NCBI GenBank assembly: GCA_020974905.1 | Contig: CP087563.1 | Coordinates: 558,001 to 622,000, forward strand | Reading direction: 5' to 3' | Source of the DNA: Planctomycetes bacterium syqfu | Lineage (GTDB): Bacteria; Planctomycetota; Phycisphaerae; Phycisphaerales; Phycisphaeraceae | Length of the DNA: 64,000 nt | Shown: in pieces, positions 24,843 through 34,313 of the stretch | How the letters are laid out: each line of letters begins with the position of its first letter | How positions within the stretch are numbered: position 1 is the first letter of the stretch | Notes under the pieces: generated by a model | Told to the model about the DNA's origin: nothing | Seen by the model: only the letters and a program-made list of their open reading frames with translations | Databases searched by the model: none | Program-made: the position numbers and the translations under genes

Positions 24843-26057
24843 TTACTGTGCTTGAGCCATCTGCAAGGAGGCATCCTTCTCGGTGACAGCTACAATCCGT
24901 CGTTGGCCTGTGTCCGGGTCCACCGTCAGGCGTAATGCAGCATGCGTCTTGCCACAGTCTGTACAAACGGATGGGTCAGGAATTTCCTCGCCGGGATATT
25001 TCTGTGAAAACGAATCCGGATGCATCATGAAAAACGAGAGCTTTTCAAAACGCTGAAGTTTCATTTCGCTTTCATGGTTACATTCTGAACAGTTGACAAC
25101 AAACTCAGACGGTGCATTTTCGACATTGGATAAATTCCCACTGCCACCGCCAAGGAAGATTCGAATGGAGAGGAATCCGACCATGACCATGAACAAGGCT
25201 GCGACATGCCAGCGTTGGATGGGGAAGGTCGGATCTTTGAGTTTGCTGTACTGCAAGGTGAATTGAATCAGAACCTTGCTGTAAAGTTTATCCAGTGGAT
25301 TGCGGTCATCGCGGAACAGTTCGCGTTTGATCTCTGCCTTGCGCAATTGACGCATGGCCTGGGCCTGGTCTTTTGCAGCTTCCTTGTGTGTTTCGACCTG
25401 CTGCGGGGTGACATCTGCAAACTCATCATGCAGGTCATCGAGTGTGACCTTTTCTTCAGACGCAGAGTCATGAGCCTTGTTTTCAAGCAGCGATTTCATT
25501 TCGCCGGACTTGATGAGCAGTGTCTGTTCGTTGGGTTCTTCAACGAGTTTCAGCGGTGAATCGGGACGCGATTTACGTTTGCGACTTGATTTTCCAATGA
25601 CGCCGGGGACACGGACAATTTCATCACAGTGATGACACTGTACACGACGACCAACATGCTTGGCCATGGCTTTGAGCGTGTGATCGCAATGGGAACACTT
25701 AAAGCGAATACGGTGGTCGTAATCACGTCGGTCTTTAAGTCGTTTGACGCCATCTGGAATATCCTGACTGTCCATGAATTGGAGTCGGACATTACCCAGG
25801 CGGATGCGGTCACCGGGGTGGATCTCTTTTTTGCCAACGAGTTTTTTGTTATTGAGCTTGGTGCCGTTGGATGAGCCCAGGTCCCGGATGAACCATTGGT
25901 TATTTTTGATCGAGATAGATGCATGCACCTTGGAGACGCGGGTCATCGGTAACGGCATGTCATTGCCGGGATCACGACCGATGGTGATCTGTTTCTTATC
26001 CGATTTGAGGATAAAACCGGCGGTCTTGTTTTTGTAACTTGCCAGTAGGACAGGCAT
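24843..26057 (-). CDS. FHA-domain membrane protein with two zinc ribbons
   Basis: Start placed at ATG 26057 (AAGGGG seven bases before; in-frame 26126 overlaps the pseudopilin gene). The 404-residue protein has an FHA domain (IGRDPGNDMPLP, RVSKVHASI, DLGSSNGTKLN, residues 1-95), a ribbon with Cys121/124/141/144, an acidic helical linker, one membrane helix (WHVAALFMVMVGFLSIRIFL) near residue 300 and a second CxxC pair set (CSECNHE, CTDCGKTH). FHA domains bind phosphothreonine, so it may link Ser/Thr kinase signalling to the envelope. It follows the pseudopilin gene by 14 bases. Confidence 0.88.
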   Translation of the reverse strand: MPVLLASYKNKTAGFILKSDKKQITIGRDPGNDMPLPMTRVSKVHASISIKNNQWFIRDLGSSNGTKLNNKKLVGKKEIHPGDRIRLGNVRLQFMDSQDIPDGVKRLKDRRDYDHRIRFKCSHCDHTLKAMAKHVGRRVQCHHCDEIVRVPGVIGKSSRKRKSRPDSPLKLVEEPNEQTLLIKSGEMKSLLENKAHDSASEEKVTLDDLHDEFADVTPQQVETHKEAAKDQAQAMRQLRKAEIKRELFRDDRNPLDKLYSKVLIQFTLQYSKLKDPTFPIQRWHVAALFMVMVGFLSIRIFLGGGSGNLSNVENAPSEFVVNCSECNHESEMKLQRFEKLSFFMMHPDSFSQKYPGEEIPDPSVCTDCGKTHAALRLTVDPDTGQRRIVAVTEKDASLQMAQAQ

Positions 26058-26071
26058 GAGGTAACCCCTTG

Positions 26072-26896
26072 TTATGGTGCAACAGACTGTTTGACATCCC
26101 CTGTCGCCTGGAGATTGCGATACCAATTGCGGATTTTGATCCAGTCTTCATTGCCTGAATCAGTGAGGAAAAACAATTCGTTTTTGGAAGCGAAGTTCGT
26201 GTCTTCGTCCTGCCAATATTCAAATTGAACATGGCCGTCAGCAAAGGAGAGTGTTGTCCCGCGTGAGTGAAACTGAGCCATGTAATCGATCCAGGAATAT
26301 TTCTGTGCATCACGGACGTACATGATCCACGAGCCGATATTCCAGCCACGCGCATCGAGTTCTTCCAAAGCCAGTAACTGGCTGGAAGGGATGATGATGT
26401 CATCGAAACTATCAGTGCCGAATTGTGCCCATGAGTGATTGGGATCGGAAAGATGTTTATCCCAGTGTTCACCATGCAATGGTGCGGCAATGGAGTAGCT
26501 GCGTTCGTTACCAGTTGGATCGGATGGGCAATGCCAGACACCGATGGTCCGGACATAGGGATAGAGCTTGCCCTCCTTGATCGGCGTCCACCCTGCACCA
26601 CGCTTGACCCAGCCGTCGGTGTCGTCAGGCAGGGAGTTGACCAGTTGCTGATCGTGATCCGTAGGGAACACCGTCCATGCGATGGCAAGCTGGCGCAGTG
26701 AATTTTCACACATGCGACGGCGTGCCTGTTCACGGGCACCGTGCAAGGTCGGTTGAAGCAGAGCAATGAGCATGGTGATGATGGAAATCGACACCAACAA
26801 CTCAATGAGACTAAATCCAGAACACCCCCGGAGAAATTGCCCCCGTAAGGCAGTTGGACATTCTTTGACAGATTTTGAATGATCCAGCGATGTCAT
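26072..26896 (-). CDS. Pseudopilin-like protein with prepilin N-terminus and H-x9-DG-type end
   Basis: The 274-residue protein has a basic leader, then [20 protein letters not shown], the prepilin peptidase site and helix (G/F cleavage, Glu at +5), and a C-terminal [13 protein letters not shown], the H-x9-DG region common in planctomycete type II pseudopilin-like proteins. It would be processed by prepilin peptidase and sit in the inner membrane or a filament. The FHA gene follows by 14 bases in the same operon. An earlier part of the leader (about 25 residues) is longer than usual. Confidence 0.88.
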   Translation of the reverse strand: MTSLDHSKSVKECPTALRGQFLRGCSGFSLIELLVSISIITMLIALLQPTLHGAREQARRRMCENSLRQLAIAWTVFPTDHDQQLVNSLPDDTDGWVKRGAGWTPIKEGKLYPYVRTIGVWHCPSDPTGNERSYSIAAPLHGEHWDKHLSDPNHSWAQFGTDSFDDIIIPSSQLLALEELDARGWNIGSWIMYVRDAQKYSWIDYMAQFHSRGTTLSFADGHVQFEYWQDEDTNFASKNELFFLTDSGNEDWIKIRNWYRNLQATGDVKQSVAP

Positions 26897-27303
26897 GGGT
26901 CAGATTGACCTTTTTCATCACCGACGCGAACAATTGCTTTATCCAAAGAAACCGACAGCAAAAAAGACTGTCAGTCTTCACCGGATGGGCTCATCAGCAA
27001 GCAATTGCTTTCTCCGTTGTCTCGAACGTATTTCGACGTATGAGACAGTGATTGGTCGGTCAGGTGTGTGGCAAACAACGACAACACCTGCATGACGGTT
27101 CTGCACAAGGGCCTGCTTGACCACCCCCTCAGGCGGCATCAGCAGCGGTCATTTTGCATGACTTTCTACTGTACAGAACTGGGACAAGTGTAACATTCCG
27201 GGACGCCGCTGCCAAACATTTTTTCCTAATTTTTTTCGGACCTTGCTCAAATCGAGTATGATGCTTCGCTTGATCCGGGCCGAATACGTTTTTTTTAGAA
27301 AGT
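26897..27303. other. Intergenic region between divergent genes, with hairpins
   Basis: No gene is seen in these 407 bases. AAGACTGACAGTCTTTTTT on the minus strand (26961-26978) looks like a short terminator though no minus-strand gene ends there, and GTCTC...GAGAC with inner ACGT pairs (27018-27045) forms another hairpin. A small minus-strand RNA is possible but unproven. Confidence 0.35.
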
Positions 27304-28746
27304 TTGAACCGCTTGAGCGAATCCACCCCATCGTTTGATGATCTGAACCTGGCAGAACCGTTACGTCGTGCCTTGCATCGCCAGGGATACACCACCCCGA
27401 CCCCGATCCAAGCCGAGGCCATTCCTGTGGTGATGGACCGCAAGGACGTGCTGGGTTGCGCCCAGACAGGTACCGGCAAGACCGCCGCCTTTGCCCTGCC
27501 GATCCTCCATCAACTCTGCCCGCCACCCTCTGAAGGCAAACCCAGGAAACACAAACCGGCACTCCGCGCCCTGATTCTGGCACCAACCCGGGAACTGGCA
27601 GCACAAATTCACGAGAGTTTCAAGGAGTACGGCCACTACACCAAGCTCAAAACAGCCGTCATCTTCGGCGGCGTCAGCCAACATCCGCAGGTCAAAGCCC
27701 TGATTAACGGCGTGGACATTCTCATCGCCACCCCCGGTCGCCTGATGGACCTTTACGACCAGGGCGCTGTCGGACTGGATCACATTGAAACGTTTGTCCT
27801 GGACGAAGCCGACCGCATGCTCGATATGGGCTTTATCAAGGATATCCGCCGGATCATCACCTACATGCCCAAGCAGCGTCAGAATCTGCTGTTCTCAGCA
27901 ACCATGCCCAAGCCGATCCGTGAGTTGGCTGACGCAATCCTTGTTGATCCGGTGTCGATTCAGGTCGCCCCCCAGACTTCCAGTGCTGCTGAAACTGTCA
28001 AACAATTCATCTGCCTGGTTGAAAATTCAAAGAAGTCTGATCTGCTCAGTCACCTGCTGCACACCGTCAGTGTATCGCGTGCCATCGTCTTCACACGAAC
28101 CAAAATCCGTGCGGATCGTCTGACCCGGTCACTCAAACGCTTGAACATCGAAGCCGAAGCCATTCACTCGGATAAGTCGCAGCAGGCAAGAACACGAGCG
28201 TTATCCCGGTTTAAGCGGGGTGATCTGCATATCCTCGTTGCAAGCGACATTGCAGCGCGTGGCGTGGATGTCGATGACATCTCCCATGTGTTTAACTTCG
28301 ACATGCCCGGCGACTCGGAAACCTATGTCCATCGCATCGGCCGAACTGGACGTGCAGGGCTTGAAGGAACTGCGATCACCTTTGTCAGTGAAGCGGATGA
28401 AAAACAGCTTCGTGCCATCGAACGTCTGCTGGGTAATCCCATTGAGGAAATGTATCACCCTTATGACAAGCCCACGTTCACGCCACAGCCCAAGGGCTCG
28501 GGTAAAGGGCGTCGTAAGCCTCAGAGAAAGCGTGCAGCCCATCCATTAAAGAAAAATGAGGCCAGAAAGGCCATCTCAGAAGTCGGTGAAGAGACTTCAG
28601 AGAAGCCTTCAAACCAACGCCGCAAGAAAAATGTCACCAAGAAGCCCAGGGGCGGCAAAAAGCCCAATACCTTTGGCAATCAGAGCACCAATCCCAAGAA
28701 AAAGCCCAAAAACAACAAGCGCAGACGCCCGCCACGTCAGGATTGA
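27304..28746 (+). CDS. DEAD-box ATP-dependent RNA helicase (RhlE-like)
   Basis: The 480-residue helicase has motif I AQTGTGKT (53-60), PTRELA (94-99), TPGRLMD (143-149), DEAD (167-170), SAT (198-200) and HRIGRTGR late in the second RecA domain. A basic tail (about residues 395-480, rich in K/R/P such as KKKPKNNKRRRPPRQD) probably binds RNA. The start is TTG 27304: an in-frame stop at 27271 rules out longer versions and the reading begins with the Q-motif region (SFDDLNL...GYTTPTPIQ). The ribosome site is weak. Likely cold or ribosome-assembly RNA remodelling. Confidence 0.93.
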   Translation: MNRLSESTPSFDDLNLAEPLRRALHRQGYTTPTPIQAEAIPVVMDRKDVLGCAQTGTGKTAAFALPILHQLCPPPSEGKPRKHKPALRALILAPTRELAAQIHESFKEYGHYTKLKTAVIFGGVSQHPQVKALINGVDILIATPGRLMDLYDQGAVGLDHIETFVLDEADRMLDMGFIKDIRRIITYMPKQRQNLLFSATMPKPIRELADAILVDPVSIQVAPQTSSAAETVKQFICLVENSKKSDLLSHLLHTVSVSRAIVFTRTKIRADRLTRSLKRLNIEAEAIHSDKSQQARTRALSRFKRGDLHILVASDIAARGVDVDDISHVFNFDMPGDSETYVHRIGRTGRAGLEGTAITFVSEADEKQLRAIERLLGNPIEEMYHPYDKPTFTPQPKGSGKGRRKPQRKRAAHPLKKNEARKAISEVGEETSEKPSNQRRKKNVTKKPRGGKKPNTFGNQSTNPKKKPKNNKRRRPPRQD

Positions 28747-28869
28747 GTGACCGACGTTGAATCCCTGCCCAGTCTTTGCGATGATACGTCTCTGACAAGT
28801 GACATCAAAACCTCATGAAACCACTGAGATCGGCATCGCTTGGCCAACATCTCAGATACGGAGAACCCC

Positions 28870-29613
28870 ATGCGTCCACAACGCCCCATGCCCGAGAAAC
28901 CCGATATTGTCGAACACGGCTCGCCCATCGAAGGTCAGCCCCAGACGATGGATCGTCGCCTGTTCATACAATTGCTGGCTTTCACGGATTGTGCGGACTC
29001 AGGCGAAGTGGTCGAAGCCATGGAAAAAGCAGGCGTCACCGGAGCGGTCTACGAAGACATGCACGATCCCAACGGCATCGCGGTCCTGGGTATGCACGAA
29101 GATCCAAACTTCTTCGTCACCACATGGCGTTCGCTTCTTAAAGGCAATCCGTTTGACCTGATGACACCGGTCCCTGAATTGACCATGTTCGGCCGCACGT
29201 ACAGCATCGGCTACGAACCGGATCTCCAGGAAGTGCTCTTTAACCGTCCCATCAACACGGGGACCAACCCCGATTGGCCCTGGGCGGTTTGGTATCCGCT
29301 GCGTCGCAAGGGTGCGTTCAACAAACTCTCTGCGGAAGAACAACGCGCGGTTCTCATGGAACATGGCACGATCGGTATGGCGTTCGGTTCCCACGACATG
29401 GCCCACGACATCCGCCTGATGTGTCATGGCATGGATCGCAATGACAACGACTTTGTCGTCGGACTCATGGGTAAAGACCTTCACCCGCTGTCCGCTGTCG
29501 TCCAGACGATGCGCAAAACCAAACAGACTTCCGAACTGCTCCAATGCCTCGGCCCGTTCTTTGTCGGGAAGGCCATCTGGCAAAGCAAGGAAAACACCGC
29601 GGAAATCAAGTAA
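28870..29613 (+). CDS. hemQ: Chlorite dismutase-family haem enzyme (HemQ-like coproheme decarboxylase)
   Basis: ATG 28870 is favoured over TTG 28840 because GGAGA lies five bases before it. The 247-residue protein ends in the family's conserved half: WYPLRRKGAFNKLSAEEQ then LMEHGTIGMAFG and FVVGLMGKDL...FFVGKAIW. Tyr142 corresponds to the catalytic Tyr of HemQ (YPMSK-type motif) and His165 to the proximal haem ligand. HemQ converts coproheme to haem b in the coproporphyrin-dependent pathway. The loop between these residues is about four shorter than in Firmicutes. The UDP-sugar pyrophosphorylase follows by 65 bases. Family is sure; enzymatic role is probable. Confidence 0.8.
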   Translation: MRPQRPMPEKPDIVEHGSPIEGQPQTMDRRLFIQLLAFTDCADSGEVVEAMEKAGVTGAVYEDMHDPNGIAVLGMHEDPNFFVTTWRSLLKGNPFDLMTPVPELTMFGRTYSIGYEPDLQEVLFNRPINTGTNPDWPWAVWYPLRRKGAFNKLSAEEQRAVLMEHGTIGMAFGSHDMAHDIRLMCHGMDRNDNDFVVGLMGKDLHPLSAVVQTMRKTKQTSELLQCLGPFFVGKAIWQSKENTAEIK

Positions 29614-29678
29614 CACCTCATCACCAAACTCCAACCCGCCCAATTTTTTAACCACGCATTACCAAGAGAAAGTTCATC

Positions 29679-31133
29679 ATGGCAACGCAGACACTTACCC
29701 TTGAACAGCGCCTGGAAAATGCCAAGGCTGCTTTGGAAAAGGCGGATCAGGCACACGTCCTCAAATATTACGATCAACTCGACGACGATCAGAAAGAACA
29801 GATTCTCGGGCAGATCGAATCCATCGACTGGGTCGAATGCACCCGTCTGGTTCAGACGCACGTGCTCAACAAACCTGAGTTCAAAGCACCCGAGTCCATC
29901 GAACCCGATCCCTACCTGCCCCGCATCCCCGGCAAAGACCTGGCGGACCGATACAAGAAAGCCAAAAAAGCTGGCGAAAAACTCCTCCGCGAAGGCAAAG
30001 TCGCAGCCTTCACCGTTGCAGGTGGTCAAGGGACACGTCTTGGCTGGGACGGCCCCAAGGGTTCATATCCGGCAACGGCGATCCGCAAGGTGCCTCTGTT
30101 CTGCTGCTTCGCTGAGTTCATCCGCAAAGCCGAACAGAAGTTCAATACCACCATCCCCTGGTACATCATGACCAGCCCGATCAATGACGCTGCAACCCGC
30201 GCGTTTTTCGAAGAGCATGGCAACTTCGGTCTGCGCCCGGACAACATCATGATTTTCCCCCAGGGCATGATGCCTGCCTTCGATGCCAAGACCGGTAAAG
30301 CATTGCTCGAAACACCCGATTCACTTGCCATGGCCCCAAATGGTCACGGTGGATCACTCAAAGCGCTCTACACGTCCGGCGCTTTGGAAGACATGAAGCA
30401 ACGCGGCATTGAACAACTCAGCTATGTCCAGGTCGATAACCCGCTGGTTAAAGTCATCGACCCCCTGTTCATCGGACTTCATGCTGAAGCCAATGGCGAT
30501 ATGTCTTCCAAGGCATTGCCCAAGGCCTATCCCAAGGAAAAGGTCGGCGTGTTCTGCATCGTCGATGGCAAGCATTCCGTCATTGAATACTCCAACCTGC
30601 CTGATGAATTGGCTGAGTTGCGTGATGACGAAGGTGAACTGGTTTACAAGGGTGGGAGTATTGCCATCCACGTGATCTCCACCGACTTCATCGAACGGAT
30701 CAACACGAAGGACGAAGGCTTCAGCTTGCCCTACAACCGTGCGGACAAGAAGGTCGGATACTGGGACGAAGCGAATCAAGTCACCGTCAAACCCGAAGAA
30801 CCCAATGCAGTGAAGCTTGAGACGTTTGTGTTTGACGCCCTGCCGATGTGTGAGGAATCGATTATTCTCGAAACCGATCGCATTGAAGAGTTCAGCCCGA
30901 TCAAGAATGCCGACGAACCCGGCGCACTGGATTGCCCTGCTACGTGTAAGCAAGGTCAGACCGAACGTGCCGCCCGTTGGCTTGAAGAGTACGGCGTGGT
31001 CATTCCCCGCAAGGAAGATGGCAGTGTCGATGCGGTGATCGAACTGAGTCACATGAAAGCCATTGACCCCGAAGACCTCAAGGATCTGGACCTGCCCAAG
31101 GAAATTGATGCAGGGACCGAAGTGCTTATCTGA
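29679..31133 (+). CDS. UDP-sugar pyrophosphorylase (UDPGP/UAP family)
   Basis: The 484-residue enzyme has FTVAGGQGTRLGWDGPKGSY (about residues 109-128), the nucleotide-binding loop of the UDPGP family, then GNFGLRPDNIMIFPQGMMPA, PNGHGGSLKAL and VDNPLVKVIDP, closest by eye to eukaryote-type UDP-N-acetylglucosamine pyrophosphorylases. It would join UTP and a sugar-1-phosphate. AGAGAAAG lies before the ATG. A terminator follows, making this the last gene of a unit beginning with hemQ. Confidence 0.9.
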   Translation: MATQTLTLEQRLENAKAALEKADQAHVLKYYDQLDDDQKEQILGQIESIDWVECTRLVQTHVLNKPEFKAPESIEPDPYLPRIPGKDLADRYKKAKKAGEKLLREGKVAAFTVAGGQGTRLGWDGPKGSYPATAIRKVPLFCCFAEFIRKAEQKFNTTIPWYIMTSPINDAATRAFFEEHGNFGLRPDNIMIFPQGMMPAFDAKTGKALLETPDSLAMAPNGHGGSLKALYTSGALEDMKQRGIEQLSYVQVDNPLVKVIDPLFIGLHAEANGDMSSKALPKAYPKEKVGVFCIVDGKHSVIEYSNLPDELAELRDDEGELVYKGGSIAIHVISTDFIERINTKDEGFSLPYNRADKKVGYWDEANQVTVKPEEPNAVKLETFVFDALPMCEESIILETDRIEEFSPIKNADEPGALDCPATCKQGQTERAARWLEEYGVVIPRKEDGSVDAVIELSHMKAIDPEDLKDLDLPKEIDAGTEVLI

Positions 31134-31159
31134 TCGTTTTGAACTGAACAGAAAATTCC

Positions 31160-31193
31160 AAAGAACACCAGCGATTGTTGGTGTTCTTTTTTA
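31160..31193 (+). terminator. Rho-independent terminator after UDP-sugar pyrophosphorylase
   Basis: AAAGAACACCA pairs with TGGTGTTCTTT around an 8-base loop and leads into TTTTTT. Confidence 0.9.
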
Positions 31194-31210
31194 TTGGATC
31201 TGACCGGTAT

Positions 31211-31347
31211 GCGTCATTAATCGCCAAGCAGAATTTAGATTCGTCATTCCCGCGAAGGCCCGAATCCAGTGGCATTCTGCTGACGCTTGCAGGTTCCACT
31301 GGACTCCCGCCTGCGCGGGAGTGACGAAAGTGGGCGATTGATTATGC
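31211..31347. repeat. REP/dRS3-like repeat, copy 3 (most complete)
   Basis: Left arm CGTCATTCCCGCGAAGGCCC GAATCCAGTGG (31242-31272) and right arm CCACTGGACTCCCGCCTGCG CGGGAGTGACG (31297-31327) form a 31-base imperfect inverted repeat, each arm also a small hairpin. Outer sequences TCATTAATCGCC and GGGCGATTGATTATG recall copy 1. Confidence 0.85.
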
Positions 31348-31391
31348 AATTTGCCATAAGACAGGCATAGTGATTAATGACTGGAACTGCT

Positions 31392-33446
31392 TTAAAGTCG
31401 CTTGATGATCACGGCCGTCTGATCGTCCTTGGTCTTACAACCTTGAGCAAATTCGGCAACGGCTGACTTGATTGCGAGGGAGATGGCAGTAGCGCCTTGA
31501 TGATGGTGTTCACGAATTACCTGCTGCACACGCTCCATGCCAAACATCTCGCCCCCCAGTTGCATGGCTTCGTAGATACCGTCAGAGAAGACGATAAACA
31601 GATCACCTTTCTCAAGCGAAAAGACATTGCGGTTTTCAATGGGTAACGGTGCCATCACACCCAATGGCGGAGTATCCGCGTCAAGGACATCGTAGCTATC
31701 CGTTTGAGCATGATAGTGCAGTAACGGTGCCTGTCCTGCGCAGAACGACATGAGTTGATTCGTAATGGTATCCAGACTGCCTAACCAGGCGGTGACAAAG
31801 CGACCTTCCGGCAAATCACGGATCATCTGGTCATTGATATGCTGGATCGTGTTAATGTCCAGCACATTGGACCAAACCGTCATCCGTAACATCGCTCGCA
31901 ACTGCGTCACACTCAAAGCTGGGCCAATCCCATGACCGGTCGCATCAGCCAGGAGAAACAGGATCTTCTCCGGCTGATCCTCACAAATCACAAGTTGATC
32001 ATCCTGAACTTTCAAGCCGATGATGTCATAGGTATCCCCGCCGGTTTCATCTGCAGGTTGACTCCAGGCATCAATCTCAAAACCGTTGACTTTAGGCAAG
32101 ACACTGGGAAAGGTCTTCTGCTGAATCTGTCGGGCAAGTTGCATGTCACGTTCGAGTTTCATCAGTGATTGCAGACTCTGGCGCATGTTCTCATGCGCGC
32201 CAGCTAACGAGCGAAACTCGCGCACGTCTGACTTGACGCGACAGGGCTCGTCGAGCACGCCACGACTCACACGTTTCATGTCCTGCACCAGACATTCAAT
32301 GGGTTGTGAGAATTGACGGGCAAGCCTGGTCACGTGATAAACACTGACGACAAAAATCAAAACAAGGATGGCCCAGACAACTTTCTGGACCCATTGAATC
32401 TCACCCATGATGTCGGACTCGGGAATGAGAATGGCGGTGGCAACATGTAACTGTTCACCCAATGGTGACAATTGCCCTGTCCCCCACCAATACTCGCCAC
32501 TGCTGTAGAACCGAATGGACTTACCCGGTTGCGCAGGATGTTCTTTCATGGTCTGAATCGCATCATTGAGCACTGTCAGATCAAGTTCCTCAGGACGCTT
32601 GAGCAGGTATTGATCCTGATCCTGAACGTTGAGAAACTTCTTGGCATGAGGCAAACCAATGACGGACAAATCGGATTGAAAATTCTCATCCACACCGGTT
32701 AAGACCATCACCATCCCGCGCGTGCCGACCACCATTTTCGTGGTGTATCGGGAGATGTCTTTTAACGTCAGATCAATGGCAATGACATACATCTGCCCAT
32801 CAGGATTCTTCGTCGTGATCGATGCGGTCACACCGGGCAGTTGTGTCGTAAAAAAACGATAGGGATTGGTCCAATGGACCAGTTGATTGTTGGTTATTGG
32901 CTCATGGGGTTGATCAAGCGATTGACGAACTTGCAACGCGCCTTCAAACCAGGGACGCTTGCGCGGATCATATTCCAGGACTTCGTTTTTTATCTCAGGC
33001 GACCGTGGATTTTTGTCCCATCGCCAAATGATAAACAAGTGATCTGCAACATCCCCCTGCGTCCGACGCATCTGCCAGGAAGACTGATTTTTCAAAAGCA
33101 TGTGTTCCCGCCCCGCCTGGTTGGCAATGACGATGGCAGCGATTTGATCCTGCTGTTTGAAGGAGGCTTTTAGCAGTCGGTTGAGTTCATCGGGTTGATC
33201 CAGATCAACCAGGCCTTGATCGACCCATGTGGCAATGCGATCCAGTTCGTTGGTCACATCCGTAAAAAGTGTCTGGACCTGCAACTGAATATTGGCTTGA
33301 GTTTTATCAATAATGGAAGTTGCCAGATAGGAGACAACATAGCGCGAACCAAAGAACATCAACGCCAAAAGCAAACCAAGCGACACCAGATTCAACGTCA
33401 AAACACTGACAAGCAGACTGCGGCGGATGGTCATCGGTGAGCGCAT
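31392..33446 (-). CDS. SpoIIE/RsbU-type serine phosphatase with extracytoplasmic sensor and HAMP
   Basis: The 684-residue protein has a membrane helix at about 9-31, a large periplasmic sensor of dCache type (about 40-325, with NPDGQMYVIAIDLTL), a second helix (VVWAILVLIFVVSVYHVTRL), a HAMP-like linker and a C-terminal PP2C/SpoIIE domain: LFLLADATGHGIGPALSV, LPEGRFVTAWLG, DLFIVFSDGIYEAM and DDQTAVIIK supply metal-binding Asp residues. It would dephosphorylate an anti-anti-sigma factor or similar, but none is nearby. Starts at ATG 33446 or 33434 are both possible. Confidence 0.9.
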   Translation of the reverse strand: MRSPMTIRRSLLVSVLTLNLVSLGLLLALMFFGSRYVVSYLATSIIDKTQANIQLQVQTLFTDVTNELDRIATWVDQGLVDLDQPDELNRLLKASFKQQDQIAAIVIANQAGREHMLLKNQSSWQMRRTQGDVADHLFIIWRWDKNPRSPEIKNEVLEYDPRKRPWFEGALQVRQSLDQPHEPITNNQLVHWTNPYRFFTTQLPGVTASITTKNPDGQMYVIAIDLTLKDISRYTTKMVVGTRGMVMVLTGVDENFQSDLSVIGLPHAKKFLNVQDQDQYLLKRPEELDLTVLNDAIQTMKEHPAQPGKSIRFYSSGEYWWGTGQLSPLGEQLHVATAILIPESDIMGEIQWVQKVVWAILVLIFVVSVYHVTRLARQFSQPIECLVQDMKRVSRGVLDEPCRVKSDVREFRSLAGAHENMRQSLQSLMKLERDMQLARQIQQKTFPSVLPKVNGFEIDAWSQPADETGGDTYDIIGLKVQDDQLVICEDQPEKILFLLADATGHGIGPALSVTQLRAMLRMTVWSNVLDINTIQHINDQMIRDLPEGRFVTAWLGSLDTITNQLMSFCAGQAPLLHYHAQTDSYDVLDADTPPLGVMAPLPIENRNVFSLEKGDLFIVFSDGIYEAMQLGGEMFGMERVQQVIREHHHQGATAISLAIKSAVAEFAQGCKTKDDQTAVIIKRL

Positions 33447-33476
33447 AGGCTAACGGTCCATTGCATTGAAGACAGG

Positions 33477-34211
33477 TCAATTCACGACATTGTGTTCGCT
33501 GTGACGCAGGGCATAGCCACCGGGTTCGTCCAAATCGACATAACCGTCCTTGAGGCGTAACACACGTTGACACCGATCTGCAATGCCTTCGTCGTGCGTG
33601 ACCATGATCAAGGTCATGCCCTGCTCGTGGAGTTCATCAAAGAGCTTGAGAATCGACTCACCGGTCTTGGAGTCGAGGTTACCTGTGGGTTCATCTGCAA
33701 AAAGCAGTGACGGTTTATTGACCAGGGCGCGGGCGATGGCAACACGCTGCTGCTGACCGCCGGAGAGTTCTGACGGGCGATGATGGACACGGTCAGTCAA
33801 CCCGACACGCTCGATGGCTTCCATGGCATCACGGTTACGATTCTGACGTGGCATGCCCTGGTAAAACAAGGGGACCTGTACATTCTGGATCACAGTCAAT
33901 TGCGGGATGAGGTTAAATGCCTGGAAGACGAACCCCAGATTCTCTCGGCGGACACGCGACAGATCATTGTCAGGCATGCGGGCGACGTCTTTACCTTCAA
34001 GCAGATACTGCCCGGAAGTCGGACGGTCCAGGCAGCCGAGAATGTTCATCAGTGTACTCTTGCCACTGCCGGAGGGTCCCATGATGGCCAGGTACTGACC
34101 GCGTGGCACCTGCATATCCATTTCCCGTAATGCATGCACTGCCAACTCGGATTTACCGCGCTGGTAGATTTTGCAAATGCCTTTGAGTTCTGCAACAAAG
34201 TCCTGTGCCAT
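33477..34211 (-). CDS. ABC transporter ATP-binding protein (MacB/LolD-like)
   Basis: Start at ATG 34211, giving a normal 244-residue subunit; the open frame continues far upstream but that part is low-complexity translation of the next gene's opposite strand. Walker [10 protein letters not shown] (45-53), signature [15 protein letters not shown] and Walker [14 protein letters not shown] are intact, and the protein resembles LolD/MacB ATPases that drive lipoprotein release or macrolide/peptide export. No permease gene is next to it: the SpoIIE gene follows and an AEC carrier is divergent. Its partner must lie elsewhere. Confidence 0.92.
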   Translation of the reverse strand: MAQDFVAELKGICKIYQRGKSELAVHALREMDMQVPRGQYLAIMGPSGSGKSTLMNILGCLDRPTSGQYLLEGKDVARMPDNDLSRVRRENLGFVFQAFNLIPQLTVIQNVQVPLFYQGMPRQNRNRDAMEAIERVGLTDRVHHRPSELSGGQQQRVAIARALVNKPSLLFADEPTGNLDSKTGESILKLFDELHEQGMTLIMVTHDEGIADRCQRVLRLKDGYVDLDEPGGYALRHSEHNVVN

Positions 34212-34313
34212 GTGACATAGTTTACGAACTTGCTTCAAACATTGCATCTGGATTGGCGAAAAAGCATCATCTCGCTGGCAATTGTGCACAAACCTGATAA
34301 TCTTTGACCCCTT

